A DNA stretch of 64,000 bases from Limnoperna fortunei (Eukaryota; Mollusca; Bivalvia; Mytilida; Modiolidae), in NCBI GenBank assembly GCA_944474755.1, contig OX104115.1:31232043-31296042 (forward strand), written 5' to 3'. Under the pieces are notes generated by a model. That model saw only the letters and a program-made list of their open reading frames with translations, did no database searches and was not told where the DNA came from. Shown in pieces: positions 11,738-22,539 of this stretch (positions within the stretch are counted from its first letter, which is position 1; each line of letters begins with the position of its first letter). The position numbers were made by a program, and so were the translations under genes.

Positions 11738-11999
11738 GGGGGGCATTTATTTTACCCAAATCTGAAACATAATTCTGAAACATTTTCATGTTTCACTGTT
11801 TCTTCTACTTGTAACAGAAACATGATATCGAAACATAAGTGATTGATGTTTCAAACTGAAACCGACAAGCCATTTCGTTACTGTTTTGATAGAAATGTTG
11901 TTTTTTAAATAACCGAAACATGTTTTTGTTTTTTGTAACATTGTACCACGTGCATTGTACTGAAACATTTTTCATATTCAGGTAAAAGAAATGCACCCC
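11738..11999. mobile_element. 262-bp MITE with repeated GAAACAT motifs
   Basis: The left end GGGGGCATTTATTTTACC (11738-11755) is the inverse of GGTAAAAGAAATGCACCCC (11981-11999), with one or two mismatches. Between them GAAACAT or its complement ATGTTTC occurs about nine times, in both directions and crowded towards the ends. It is non-coding. Confidence 0.7.
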
Positions 12000-12389
12000 T
12001 GGTGACGTTTTGACTATTCCGAGGTGCCGAATTGTCTTTTTTGTAGGTTGACTTGCACCGCTATTGTGAACGACCCGGATTCTAGCTACAACAATGTAGC
12101 TCCTTTTTTTTATTATGGACGGAGCTACAAAGAGGTCCCATTACTCGTAATGGAGCAAAAACACTTTTGGGATTTACACATACTTTTCGCTATTTAACCT
12201 TTGTCTTTATTAAATAAATATGTTTTCTTTCCTCCGCCGTTCATCTGATATGTCTACAATGTCTAATTAAATAATTTTAACACTTTTTCGTAATCGTGTC
12301 ATTGTTGACATAATTAAAATGGAGGAGTGTAGAATTTCGGAATCGTATCGGTAAAATTTGTAATAAGGGGACATAATCATAATGCAAAT

Positions 12390-15001
12390 CATCTTCGCTA
12401 GCCAAGGGTTACGATCCGATACTCTTATCTTCACCCTTGGCAGATCTAGACGGTATTTCGGTGTCACACAGGAACGGTTTTGATTGGATGCAGGAACCAA
12501 CAACTGCACCAATCAGAGTGTGTTTAACAAAAAACACGTGTACGTTTAAGAAAGTAAACAAATCATGGCGACGATCGATTGTGTATAATGGTACAATGAT
12601 ACATCAAAAAATTCTACCTAAGAAGGACAGTCGTACGATTTTTGTCAACACCTTCTGTGTTTTTAATAAGTTATGTGAAATTCTGGCTTACATACCGCAC
12701 CCGTGTTGATGGGATTTCTACGTATGTTTGCGGTTTTTGGTACATACTTTCCAAGCTTTCGAAGATCGAATATGATACATCGAAGAAGCATACTAAAAAG
12801 GAGAAATATGAACTGATAAGTTTGCTTAGATAAAAATTCACAAGTCAACAATGTGTACGCTCCGCCAGCGTTTCTCTGTGGCGCCTACTGAAATGTCCGA
12901 TGAAAATGTCAACCAGACGCAGCAATTAGCCCAGAAGTAACGACCCCGACGAGAACTGCAAAGCACAAAATATTGCAGTCGCCAACAGCTAGAAAAACGA
13001 AGATATCAATAACTATAACTCCAAGAAAGGCAAATAGCGTCAGTAACTACATATCTGCTATGGATTCTAAAAATGTATTGAAAAGGAAAAGAATTTGTGT
13101 GAATTAGTTTTTGCCAGATAAAGTTAAGGTAAGAATATTTTATATTAAAAAAAAACATCCTTGGTCATTTGGATACATTCCTTTAGGGATTTAACATTTG
13201 ATAAATATATCAGAAAAAGGGGGGGGGGGTTGGTAGGTACTAGTGTTATCAACATCACAACAGTTGACTGAACTTGATGTATTATTGATTAAATTCTGGA
13301 TGTGGAAAAAACTAGCATGTCTCTCCACTGGTACCAGGTAGTTTGCATGCAGTGTCTACTACAAATTACCATCGAAAAGGCAAAGGCAGTTAAAATAAGT
13401 GCACTTCATTCACACCAAAAGGGATTGAAGTAGAGTGAACATTGTCGTGTCGTCAAATGTAAAGGAAAGTACCATCCTCCTGAGCTGAAGTATTGTGTAC
13501 TTAGAAATGCATTCTTTTTTTTTTACAGAGGTATCCAAGATTTCATAAAGAACATCAGCCCTTGATGACCAAACATATAAAAAAAAGAATAATGTTTGAC
13601 AATCTGGAAAACAAATATATTTGTGAAGTTTGCACCAAAAAATAAAAGACAACTGGTGAATTAAAAAGACAACTGAGGAAGGATCATTGGAGGATCTAGA
13701 CATTGATGAACCAGTTAGCTCAAAGTTCTCGCCTGAATATAGCTGAAATATTGCTGCTCGGGCGTTAAACACCATTAATCAATCAATCAATCAAAGTCCA
13801 ATATAAAATTGCCTTGTACATGTACATAGCATAGTTAATGAAATGTGCATGTCTGCTGAGTGATACATATGATGGCTGTAAAATGGGAGATGTGGACAGA
13901 ATATTATGCAATGCTAAATTTCAAATGTTCCGCCTTGGTAATCGCACAAAATAAAAGTTATGCTTGTTTGGTTTCATAGCATACTGTATTTCACTTTTAT
14001 TGCCACAGAAAGGTTCTGAATGTAAATGGATTTGTTGCACAAACCTTCATGGAGGCACTGCCATAACATTCCCAATGACAATTTGGTTGAACTTCTAGTC
14101 CAAGGAAAAATAATTTTTTTTCAGCTATATCATAGCGTTCTGATTTTTTTTTTTTTTTTGGAGAATTAAGATTAGTCAAGTGCACCCTGCCTGCAGTGAG
14201 ACTCGACCTGCATCCTCATTTTTGACAGACCATGTGATCAATAGTATATTATAAACCTGGCCGTGAATACTGTTTCCAAAATGTGTCATGTATACAGATA
14301 GACAATCTTTATAAATGGATCATAAAAAACAAGGAGCGACTTGTATGTATAAGTGTAAAATATATTTCACCACATTTGTAATACTGTACTGTCACATAAA
14401 AAATCATAATCCATGTGAAACCTGCTTGTTATTGTCTTACATTAGTACTTCTTACTTTTTTTTATTGGTTGCTACCTGTATGATATTAATTGATTGGTTG
14501 TTAGCATTGATCATCACTGTCGACAATATTTCAGTTGTTTCGTGGTGACCAATAGTAATTTTATTGGTTAAAAAAGCTGTAGTGCTTAGATACAACTGGC
14601 AACCTTGGACCCTAACCTGTAACAACTTTATCACACGTGAATGAATTCCATGCACCACTTAATGTATGTTTTTGTAAATGGTGCTTAATGCCACTTTCAG
14701 CAATTTTTTGCCATATCCTCCATTTTTTATTAGGGCAGGAAGCCCTAATACCTGGAGAAATTAGTTAAGATGTTACAATGATTTTCTGTCAAGTTTTTAT
14801 TTTAACTACTGTACACAACATGTCAAGATATGGCAGCTAGAACTTGTATTAAATCATCCGCATGAAATAGGAAGATGATAAATTTTGGTAGATTGTATTG
14901 CAAGCATGCAACATCCTGGCTTCATGCTGATATATGTTACTATAAATAAAGGCAACAATATACTTTTTGGAGAGGAACAACACAACTTTTACCTTAAAAT
15001 T
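12390..15001 (+). repeat. Segmental direct duplication, copy 2
   Basis: Second copy of 7885-10496, beginning again with the full left end CATCTTCGCTAGCC. The 9 bp before it (AATGCAAAT) are unrelated to CGTAAACTG, so this start is not bordered by the outer target duplication. It holds the same tail insert (13727-13792) and the same SINE fragments (14166-14262, 14667-14760). It runs into the helicase remnant. Confidence 0.9.
13616..13687 (+). pseudogene. Decayed C2H2 zinc finger, copy 2
   Basis: Same finger as at 9109-9180 with the identical stop codon and the identical His-to-Gln change. The damage therefore predates the segmental duplication. Confidence 0.55.
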
Positions 15002-15121
15002 TATAATATATTGACACTTTAATCAGATGAGGTGTTACAATCACTATCTGACATGTTGTACATTTCAGTATCTTCAAAAACAATGCATTTTATTTGGCAT
15101 TGACATTACTGTATCAGTAAA

Positions 15122-16071
15122 TCATTGAAGGACTTCATGGTGAAGTAATGCTCCAGATTTATATTCGGTCCATGAACTTTTAAATGACACGAGCTTCTTT
15201 CGAGAATGCTCTAGACTCCCTGGATAAATAAATCTGTTCATACTTTCTTCATTAGAAGAATCAGAATCCTGTTGAGTCGCCACAGCAGCAACATGTGTCC
15301 TTGGACATGTCTCCTCTCCACAAGCATGACAAGGGCATTTTTTTGTCGCAAACATCACAACAATTGTGCAAAGGTACAATAGAAGAAGGTTTAGTCATAT
15401 AACTAGAACACAAAAGCTGGTGTTTGCACATTGTCACACTCTACTTTCTTCATATGTCCTTCGTGTTATATAAACAAAACAAGTTCATCAAAAAGTGTTC
15501 CATCTCTGCCGGCTCTACCTAATTGCTGTGCAATTGTATCCATTTCCCTGGGTTATTCCCAGTGTAAGATATTGTGAACACCCTAGAAATTCACTCCCAT
15601 TACTGCTGAATTTGTGCATATCAGGATGAGAATCTTGTCATCCATGGTCATGTCGTGACATATTTTTTCTTTCACTTTTTCATTTGGTTTGCTGTGGAAC
15701 ATTTGAAAATGTTCACAACTGATTCCCAATAATTTTACAAACATCAGGTACAGTTTTGCTACATGGACATCCGATATAGTTGTACAGAAAATCACATACA
15801 TAAGTGTTTTGTTTTTATGCTGTTTATTACCCATTCAAACACATGTTCAAGATTATCTTTGTTGGATTGGAAACAGTGGATATTTTGATGTTGGTGTGTC
15901 TCAAGACTCCAGTACTACTTCTGCTCTTGCAGCTAAGCACAGCCTTTTCATATTTTTTCTTCTTTCACTGGGTCCCGAATAGCTGTCAATGGAAGGTTAG
16001 GACAAGGAGGCCTTAGTTCTAACCTTGAAAACCATTCTCTAAATGGGTCATCATTCTTACTTTGTTCACCC
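15122..16071 (-). pseudogene. RecQ-like DNA helicase, C-terminal half, broken
   Basis: Minus-strand reading gives, in order, NDDPFREWFSRLELR, then NKDNLEHVFEWVINSIKTK, KTLMYVIFCTT (motif IV-like), KILILICTNSAVMGVNF (motif V-like), IAQQLGRAGRDGTLF (motif VI, the arginine-finger box) and a Cys-rich segment NCCDVCDKKCPCHACGEETC near 15330-15400. This is the RecA-like second domain and zinc-binding end of a RecQ family 3'-5' helicase. The frame is broken by several stops and shifts, one in an A7 run at about 15340. A good acceptor (AATTTTGCAG) precedes 16071, so this is an exon of a once-spliced gene. The N-terminal Walker A and DEAH half is not seen upstream. Its position inside the TIR-bounded element suggests it was transposon cargo. 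Domain call firm; family placement inferred. Confidence 0.75.
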
Positions 16072-16199
16072 CTGCAAAATTGTTAAAATTATATTAGTTC
16101 CAAGTATATATTAACTATCATGTTATTTGGCACTTTAACATTACACTGTTTTACCTGAAATACCCTCCCACAGTTGGTTAATAAAGTAGATTATCAGTT

Positions 16200-16265
16200 A
16201 TTTTGTTTGTTTGCTTTAATGGTGTTCAACACTATCATGGCATCCAGGTTTTATTGGAAAAGGCA
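16200..16265 (-). mobile_element. tRNA-SINE 3' end fragment
   Basis: TTTGTTTGCTTTAATGGTGT followed by CATGGCATCCAGGTTTTATT is the complement of the SINE tail region. Confidence 0.5.
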
Positions 16266-16481
16266 TGCAGTGTAGAGAATTTTTATTTTTTAATGACATG
16301 CCACATAACAACAGAGTCGACATAGTCAATTGCAAGTACATACCAGTATTAATAAGACAACAATAAACCCTTAATTAAAAAAACTTTAAAACATTTGTTA
16401 GACATACATGTACAGCTGTCATTGTGTCTTCTGAATAGCTCGACCATATATTGTTGCAATTGACAACCTTCGATATTAATT

Positions 16482-16899
16482 CTGGGACCATACTGGGAGG
16501 GTTCCCAGTGCTTGACCCGCAGAGCAGCCCAGCGCATACCCGGGTGGTGGATAGGGGAGACCCACTCGTTTGGGGGTTGTCAGGTCATAATATGGAAAGC
16601 CTGACCACAGACCGTAGTGGGTAACGTGTTTGGAGAGTGCCACGCTCCTTGCACGATAAAGACCCCTTTTGTAGATTTCGAAAAAGAGTAGGCTCATTGT
16701 AGCCGCTACAAAAGGCTATATTTTCCGCCGCCTACCCAAAACTCCATACTTTTCCAGTGGCAGTCAAAATTTTATTCCCTGTGACCCATCCAACCCCCAT
16801 TTTCTGTTGATTTATTGTTTGTTAACTTGTTCCTGTCCTGAATATAGCTGAAATACTGCTCGCTGGACGTAAAGCAGCCATCCAATCAATAAATCAATA
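16482..16899 (+). mobile_element. Dispersed repeat REP-1, best full-length copy (SINE-like)
   Basis: About 415 bp, from GACCATACTGGGAGGGTTCC to a tail CCTGAATATAGCTGAAATAC...CTGGACGTAAAG and ATCAAT repeats. The tail marks this as the 3' end, so this copy is in plus orientation. Other copies or parts lie at 18425, 24897, 29777, 30405, 33349, 37082, 38868, 40140-40400, 40567, 42205 and 47572. I find no tRNA A and B boxes, so its promoter type is unknown. Confidence 0.7.
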
Positions 16900-17215
16900 T
16901 TAATTAGTAGTGTATAATGAATCATCATAGTAAAAGTTTTTTTTCCTTATTAATTTTAATGCATTAATTAATTATTTTTCTATTATATTATTAGATTATG
17001 CAAATAATAAAATTTAAAAGAAAACATCCTAATTAAAGGTCATTAACGAATTTGATATTAATTGGCATAGATAAAATAATTATAATAAAAAAGTCAATAA
17101 CATGTATTTTTATTTTAGCTTTATAAAAGGACATGTTTTGTTCACAATACTCAACAATATTACACAAAAACTACTTTATTCCTGGCAATTCATTATAATA
17201 ATTACACATGATTAC

Positions 17216-17310
17216 AAATGTGTTGTATATATATATATATATGTGGTACGAACTCTCCAGGTAAATGGTACGAAGTCTCCTTGTACGACTTCTCCATGGT
17301 ACGAAGTCTC
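17216..17310 (+). repeat. (TA)n run followed by a GGTACGAAGTCTCC array
   Basis: A short TA microsatellite (about 17226-17241) is followed by four close variants of GGTACGAAGTCTCC at roughly 17243-17312, spaced 14-20 bp apart. Confidence 0.7.
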
Positions 17311-17622
17311 CATAATTCACAAGCTCTTAGCCTACCAACGACAAATTCGAACTATCCGCTAGTGATTTTCAGCTTCCCGTGGTACCAACAAAAACAGATT
17401 TTCGTTTAAATTGCCTAAATTGATGTAACTTGATGTAACATGATTTCTAGCGCGGGTAGAAATTCACAAGCTTTCTCGAAGCTGGGCGCTGCCATTTTAC
17501 TTCAAAAATAACATCAAACCGGTACACAAGCCTTATTTTGATTGGTTGATTATGATGTAATATAAAGGGAGGCAACTTGTGAATCCGTAAGGTGGCGTTG
17601 GCGGGAATTACAAAAAACTCAT

Positions 17623-17683
17623 CTAGATCTGCCAAGGGTGAAGAGAGGGGTGACCTGATCGTAACACTTGGCTAGCGAAGATG
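17623..17683 (-). repeat. Right terminal inverted repeat of the composite transposon
   Basis: Inverse of 7885-7945, ending GCTAGCGAAGATG. The middle part differs (ACCCCTCTCTTCACCC on the minus strand), so the arms are not identical. Confidence 0.75.
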
Positions 17684-17692
17684 CGTAAACTG
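17684..17692. repeat. Target-site duplication, right (CGTAAACTG)
   Basis: Exact copy of 7876-7884. Confidence 0.8.
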
Positions 17693-17696
17693 CTTG

Positions 17697-18340
17697 GCAG
17701 ATTGATTTGAAATGTAGATGGTCCTCCAAACAGTTTGAGTTTTTTGTTCTGATCTAAAATCCAAAGATGGCCACCACCGTGGAAAACATCTTTACATGGG
17801 ACCCAATCGGTAAAATATACAAACAGCTTCTTCTCCTTAACTTTTTCATTCAATGAAGACAAATTATGAAGGTTGTATAGTTATCTTATTAATGTGACTT
17901 TTTCGACAATATTCAACATGGCGTCCAGGGCCACTAATGCGTTTTGATTGACTGAAATTTTCAAACATCTGACAAACCGTTTAACAGATTGATTTGTAAT
18001 ATTGACGAAATGTATCTTAGATTGTCCTCTACCAAGTTTCAGGATTTGTTGTCGATCCAAAATCCAAGATGGCTGCCACCGTGGAACACATCTTAACATA
18101 GGACCCTATGTGAAAAAAACACAAATCGTCTTTTGTACAAAACTTCAAAACAATTACAGCAAAATATGTATAAATAAAGCTTTGAAAGTGTTTTTGCAAA
18201 TTGGAAATTCAACATGGCTACAAGTTCATTTCCAAAAACAAACTGCTTGGCAGAAGGAATCAATTGAACCTATGCTAATTTTAAGTTTTTTTGTTTTGCT
18301 TAAAAATACAAGATTGCTGCCACCAGAAAATTAACAAATT
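17697..18340 (+). repeat. Three diverged tandem units, about 260 bp each
   Basis: Each unit carries a word like CAGATTGATTTG and then AAAATCCAAGATGGC with GCCACCGTGGAA. Units begin near 17697, 17975 and 18240; the third is the most decayed. They are non-coding. Confidence 0.65.
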
Positions 18341-18424
18341 TAATAAAGAATGAAATAAAAAAAGCTTTAAAAAATTATTTGCAATATATATTACATTTAT
18401 TTACTACAATAGTAAAAACAATTA

Positions 18425-18800
18425 GACGTATGGAACACAATTTGGACCCCCACTGGAAAAGTATGGAATATTGGATAGGGACATAGATTTAAGGCTACAA
18501 TGAGCCTAACCATTTTCTAAATCTACAAAATTGGTCTTTATCGTGCACAGAGCGTGACACTCTCCAACATTTTACGCACTATGGTCCGCGTCCATGACTT
18601 CCGCATTTTGACTTGACAATGCCCACCTAACACACAAACGAGAGGTCCTCCCCTATCCGCTACCCAGGGACACGTTGGGCTGCTCTGTGTGTCGAGCACT
18701 GAGGTCTCTCTCAGTATGGGCCTAGCTTATGTAGAAGCTACAATGAGTCTACTCTTGTTCGACGTAAACAAAAGGGTCTTTAACTTGCAATCGGCCTAGT
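18425..18800 (-). mobile_element. REP-1 copy plus a second partial copy
   Basis: Contains CCCACTGGAAAAGTATGGAA, GGCTACAATGAGCCTA, TCTTTATCGTGCA and TGGGCTGCTCTGTGTGTCGA. A second, shorter match (GAAGCTACAATGAGTCTACT) follows at 18730-18800. No tail is present. Confidence 0.7.
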
Positions 18801-18989
18801 ACATTTCAAACAACCATAACCTTGTCATCGCGCTCATTACCCCTTAAGAGAAGACATACTTATTTATCTCTCATATAGGGACAGGTCAACACCGGTTTAT
18901 GAAGAAGGCTTTCAAAAAATAGAAGTTTTAATAAATTTCTTACACGTCATTAGAAAATTACCATAAACCTGGGACTTGTTCTCCCGTTA

Positions 18990-19500
18990 AAATTACGAGA
19001 GATCATGGGCCAAACTTTAGTAGGATCAAAGACATTAAAATTTGTTTGTGTAGCTTCTTAGTAGTTTTGTGTCCACTAATTTAAATACTAAATGCTAGTA
19101 GATAATAGGTACTAAGTCGTGCCCATATACCTGTTGTTAAAAATATTTAGATCAGATGTCACTATTATTTGTTCGAAAGGTAACAAAACAGATAACTCGT
19201 GTATTTTCTTGCACTTTGTCTAGTAAAGTGTTCACAATTATTTATATTTCTGATAGTGACACTCTTATCAAGTTTAAAGTGTTGAAGCGGGATGTATTGT
19301 TTGAGAATCTTTACAACGTGTTATCAGTGACATGCACATAAATGTACGTAAACCCGTTGAAATATTGATATTATTTACTTATTTGATAATATTATCTATA
19401 CGCTCGTCATACTTCTCAGAATTCCCGTCCTTTGCCAGTTAAATGGAACACAATTAAAATTAAACTTGCTGACACGCATAATATATTTTCGAATTGTGAC
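18990..19500 (+). repeat. Dispersed repeat R2, copy 1 first half
   Basis: Matches 56440-56890 and, more weakly, 36180-36665 over about 450 bp (AGCTTCTTAGTAGTTTTGTG, TTTGTCTAGTAAAGTGTTCA). The part that follows directly in the 56.9-kb copy is found here only after 21800. Function unknown. Confidence 0.8.
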
Positions 19501-19905
19501 CTTTGAACTAAAAGACTCTTACCCACGGTAACGTACTGTTATTGAAGACAAGCTGGCATTCTGATTTGACAAAAATAGTAAAAAATTCTGCGTTCGAACA
19601 ATCTACTGTAGTATACTCTGAAAAGCATCCCTATTTGCATTTCCCCAACTATTATTCCAGCAGACTAGTGTTTTTTAAACAATTGGTAGTCGTAATTAAA
19701 CTTTAGAGAATTATTTTTATGCCAAAAGAATGCCATTTAGAACTGATAAACAATACTACATAATAAAGCCATACGTCGTGTAATTTTTGCGCATTTCGTC
19801 TGGGGTAAAATTATTTTTGCTTTGTTGACTATCGTATCGGTAAACAATTCTCACGACGGTGATGAATTTACACGATATTTTCTTCATTTGACCGCCTGAC
19901 ACACG

Positions 19906-19937
<32 letters not shown>

Positions 19938-20336
19938 ATTATTGTAATACAAATCATCCTACACAAAGGTAAGTAGGTCATTGGTAATTGTCATAACGCC
20001 AAATGACTAGTGACAGTGATACACAGTGGTTCGATAACACATTTTGTTTACTATACACACACAGCACATAGAATTAAGAGTAAAATTCACTGATTGTTTC
20101 GTTGCAATTATTCATGACCTCAATTACCCATACGGTGTATCTGCCCCGCCCCAAATTTTTGGGATAGCATACACATTACTGATTTCAATTCATATTTAAT
20201 TAGCATTGAATTAAAATTTTGTGTTAATGTTAACACAATTCTAATAAAAATATTTTACTTAGAAGTTCTTATTTTAAAAGATAGTCAAATTTAATAAAAT
20301 AGAAAACTGTAATGAATACATGTGGATGAACATTAC
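19501..20336. other. Non-coding spacer with (CT)n microsatellite
   Basis: A pure CT run of about 26 bp lies near 19906-19932. I see nothing else. Confidence 0.6.
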
Positions 20337-21216
20337 AGGGCAAACGTCAGGAATTTAAGAACGCAGAATCAATTTCAAGTACCTAGACAGAGATTACAGC
20401 TATATACTAACTCTTTTTTCCTTCAACTATTCAAAGGTGGAATCACTTAAAGGAATCTTTAAACAACACAGAATCATACCAAATATTCAAAAGACTTTTA
20501 TTAAAAGAAAAAGATCTTGTGAAACCTCCAAATTTTTATCTGGCTTGTAATAGATTACTAAATATATTACATACTAAACTTAGACATAGATCAAGCAACC
20601 TCAATGCAGACCTCTTTCGGGTAAACTTAATTGATAATTCAAGTTGTAACTGCGGTCATGTACTTGAGGATTCGATTCATTTTTTATTGAATGTCCTTCA
20701 CTGAGTTATTTAGAAAACTAAATTTTGTTGGTATTATAGACATTGAAATCTTACTTTTTGGTAGCGAGACTTTGAACTATGATAACAATTTAAAGCTTTT
20801 CTAGCCGTGCAGCAATTTATCAAACAAACAAAACGATTTACTTAATTGATCATAATATTAACTTTATTGTAGATTCCTTTCTGCTCCTCTCTCTTTCCGC
20901 TTTATTTGTATCATCTCTCCTTAAATACCCGGTTCAATGTTAATGTTAAACATGACCCCATCCCCCCTTTTACTGTTTTTTTCTCTTTTATTGTAATTGT
21001 ATTTTTGCTATTATATTTGTTCTGAATATTGCATGATATATATCTTACATGTTAAAATGTATTGTATGTATGTACTTCATTATGTGCTGACGTAGGCATG
21101 TATATGTAGCATTCATTGTGTTATATGGAGAGGATAAGATACGTTGTGATAACTTGTATCCGATCCAGTGTTATAACTTTATGGCAATAAATATGTTTAA
21201 ATCAATCAAATCAATG
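20337..21216 (+). mobile_element. LINE 3' end, 5'-truncated
   Basis: Reading gives RWNHLKESLNNTESYQIFKR, NILHTKLRHRSSNLNADLF and CNCGHVLEDSIHFLL, the C-terminal region and CxC...H zinc-knuckle of a non-LTR retrotransposon ORF2. A one-base shift at about 20690 breaks the HFLFEC box. A 3' untranslated part follows, with AATAAA near 21186 and an ATCAATC-type tail ending at 21216. Clade not assigned. It has landed between the two halves of repeat R2. Confidence 0.75.
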
Positions 21217-21799
21217 AATATTACTTGATGCATGTAGGTACATATTTGCTTATGAAATTTATTTTAAAAATAGGTGCTGTTTTGAAATTTTAAAATGTTA
21301 ACTAACTTGTTTTCGAATTAATATATACGATATATCACAAGAAAAACTTACAACTCCGACATATACATAGAAAGGTTTGTAAGTTTTTTATTTACCATTG
21401 TGGACTTCAACTTCTGAAATAGCTTTAGGGATATTTAAATATGTTTATTTTTAGCTCTATGATTTTTAAAGCCATTAATGCTTATCTTCTTTTTTGCGTC
21501 CGTCGTCATTCACGTGCAAACGGGAGATGGAGCTCTAATTGCAAAGTCTCTTTTTGATAATACCATATTGTTTAATAACATTTTTTTAAAAATCCATGAA
21601 TGTAGCAACCTTCTTATATTATAGGCTTATTTTGATTGAAAACAGTTCGCAACACGTTATTTACCTCCCCCCACACATCAATGTAAGAAAACGTTAATGT
21701 TTATTGTCTCTTTCTTTCGTTTGATAATTTTTTTCATTATTGTTGTTTGGTCAGTTTACGTTCTACCTTACATAGATCTCTAGTAGTTAAATGCGTCGA
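21217..21799. other. Non-coding AT-rich spacer
   Basis: I see no supported feature. Confidence 0.5.
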
Positions 21800-22045
21800 A
21801 TATCTTTTTTAAAGATAGTACTTGTTACTCTTATGATTATTATCATTTTTAAAACCATATTTAGTTCGCATCTTGCCTCGTTATACGTTTTTTTCTTTTT
21901 ATTGAGGCAAATCTTTGGTGTGGGCATAGAACTTTAACCTGCCAGCTTATTTGTAGATTTAGATTATTTACGTTATAGCCTGGTGTAGCGAATCTGAACT
22001 CAACATTGAATAAAGACAAGATTCATTTATGTTTGGTTAAATACG
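21800..22045 (+). repeat. Dispersed repeat R2, copy 1 second half
   Basis: Matches 56930-57115 (TTTTTAAAACC, TATTGAGGCAAATC, GCGAATCTGAACTCAA), which in that copy follows the first half without a gap. Confidence 0.75.
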
Positions 22046-22139
22046 GCAATTGAAAATAAATGATGCCTTAAAATCATTCAGATACAGGCAAGACAGTTGG
22101 CTGGTTTTAGTTTGAATATTGTCATCACAAAATGCTTAA

Positions 22140-22300
22140 GAAATAATTCATGCATATCATACTTTATGGTGGTTTTAACATGGGTGGGCATTATATTCGT
22201 GAATATTTTGCCCCGAGCGATTGCGAGGGGTAAAATATCACGAATATAATGCCCACCTATGTTAAAACCACCATAAAGTATGATATGCATGAATTATTTC
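22140..22300. repeat. Long hairpin 3 (about 74-bp arms, 11-12-nt loop)
   Basis: The outer end GAAATAATTCATGCATATCA is the inverse of the sequence ending at 22300. The arms match except for one base change and one single-base indel near the loop, GAGCGATTGCGA. The arm interior (TTATGGTGGTTTTAACATGG) is unlike that of hairpin 1. Confidence 0.95.
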
Positions 22301-22539
22301 GATTCTGATTATGACACTGAAGCGGCATATAAATGTGCGTAGTGTAAGGCTGTTCCACGTACCTCCCGCGTATGCTATTGTAGTGGCAAAAAATAATTGT
22401 ATATCAGCACCAATTAAGTAAAATCATGCAAACATACAATAACAACTTTAATAACATTTGTCAAAAAAGGAACTCATTGATTAAAAATACAACAAATGAT
22501 TTTTAAACATCTCTTCACATTTAGTTACACAAAACACAC

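Larger units (their letters stand above)
7885..17683. mobile_element. 9.8-kb composite DNA transposon with TIRs and 9-bp target duplication
   Basis: The left end reads CATCTTCGCTAGCCAAGGG (7885 on). The right end is the inverse, ending GCTAGCGAAGATG at 17683. Both ends continue inwards with GTTACGATC and then CTTCACCCTTGGCAGATCTA, so the TIR is about 60 bp, patchily conserved, with an internal CCAAGGGT...ACCCTTGG palindrome. CGTAAACTG flanks both sides. Inside are a second copy of the left end (12390), a 2.6-kb direct duplication, decayed C2H2 finger sequence and a minus-strand RecQ-like helicase remnant, plus SINE and REP-1 insertions. I recognise no transposase. Some Academ-type elements are known to carry helicases, but a 9-bp duplication does not settle the superfamily. 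Inference: one old autonomous or semi-autonomous element, enlarged by internal duplication. Confidence 0.7.

Noticed and set aside
16476..16697. 73-codon minus-strand ORF
   Set aside because: It is translated REP-1 sequence.
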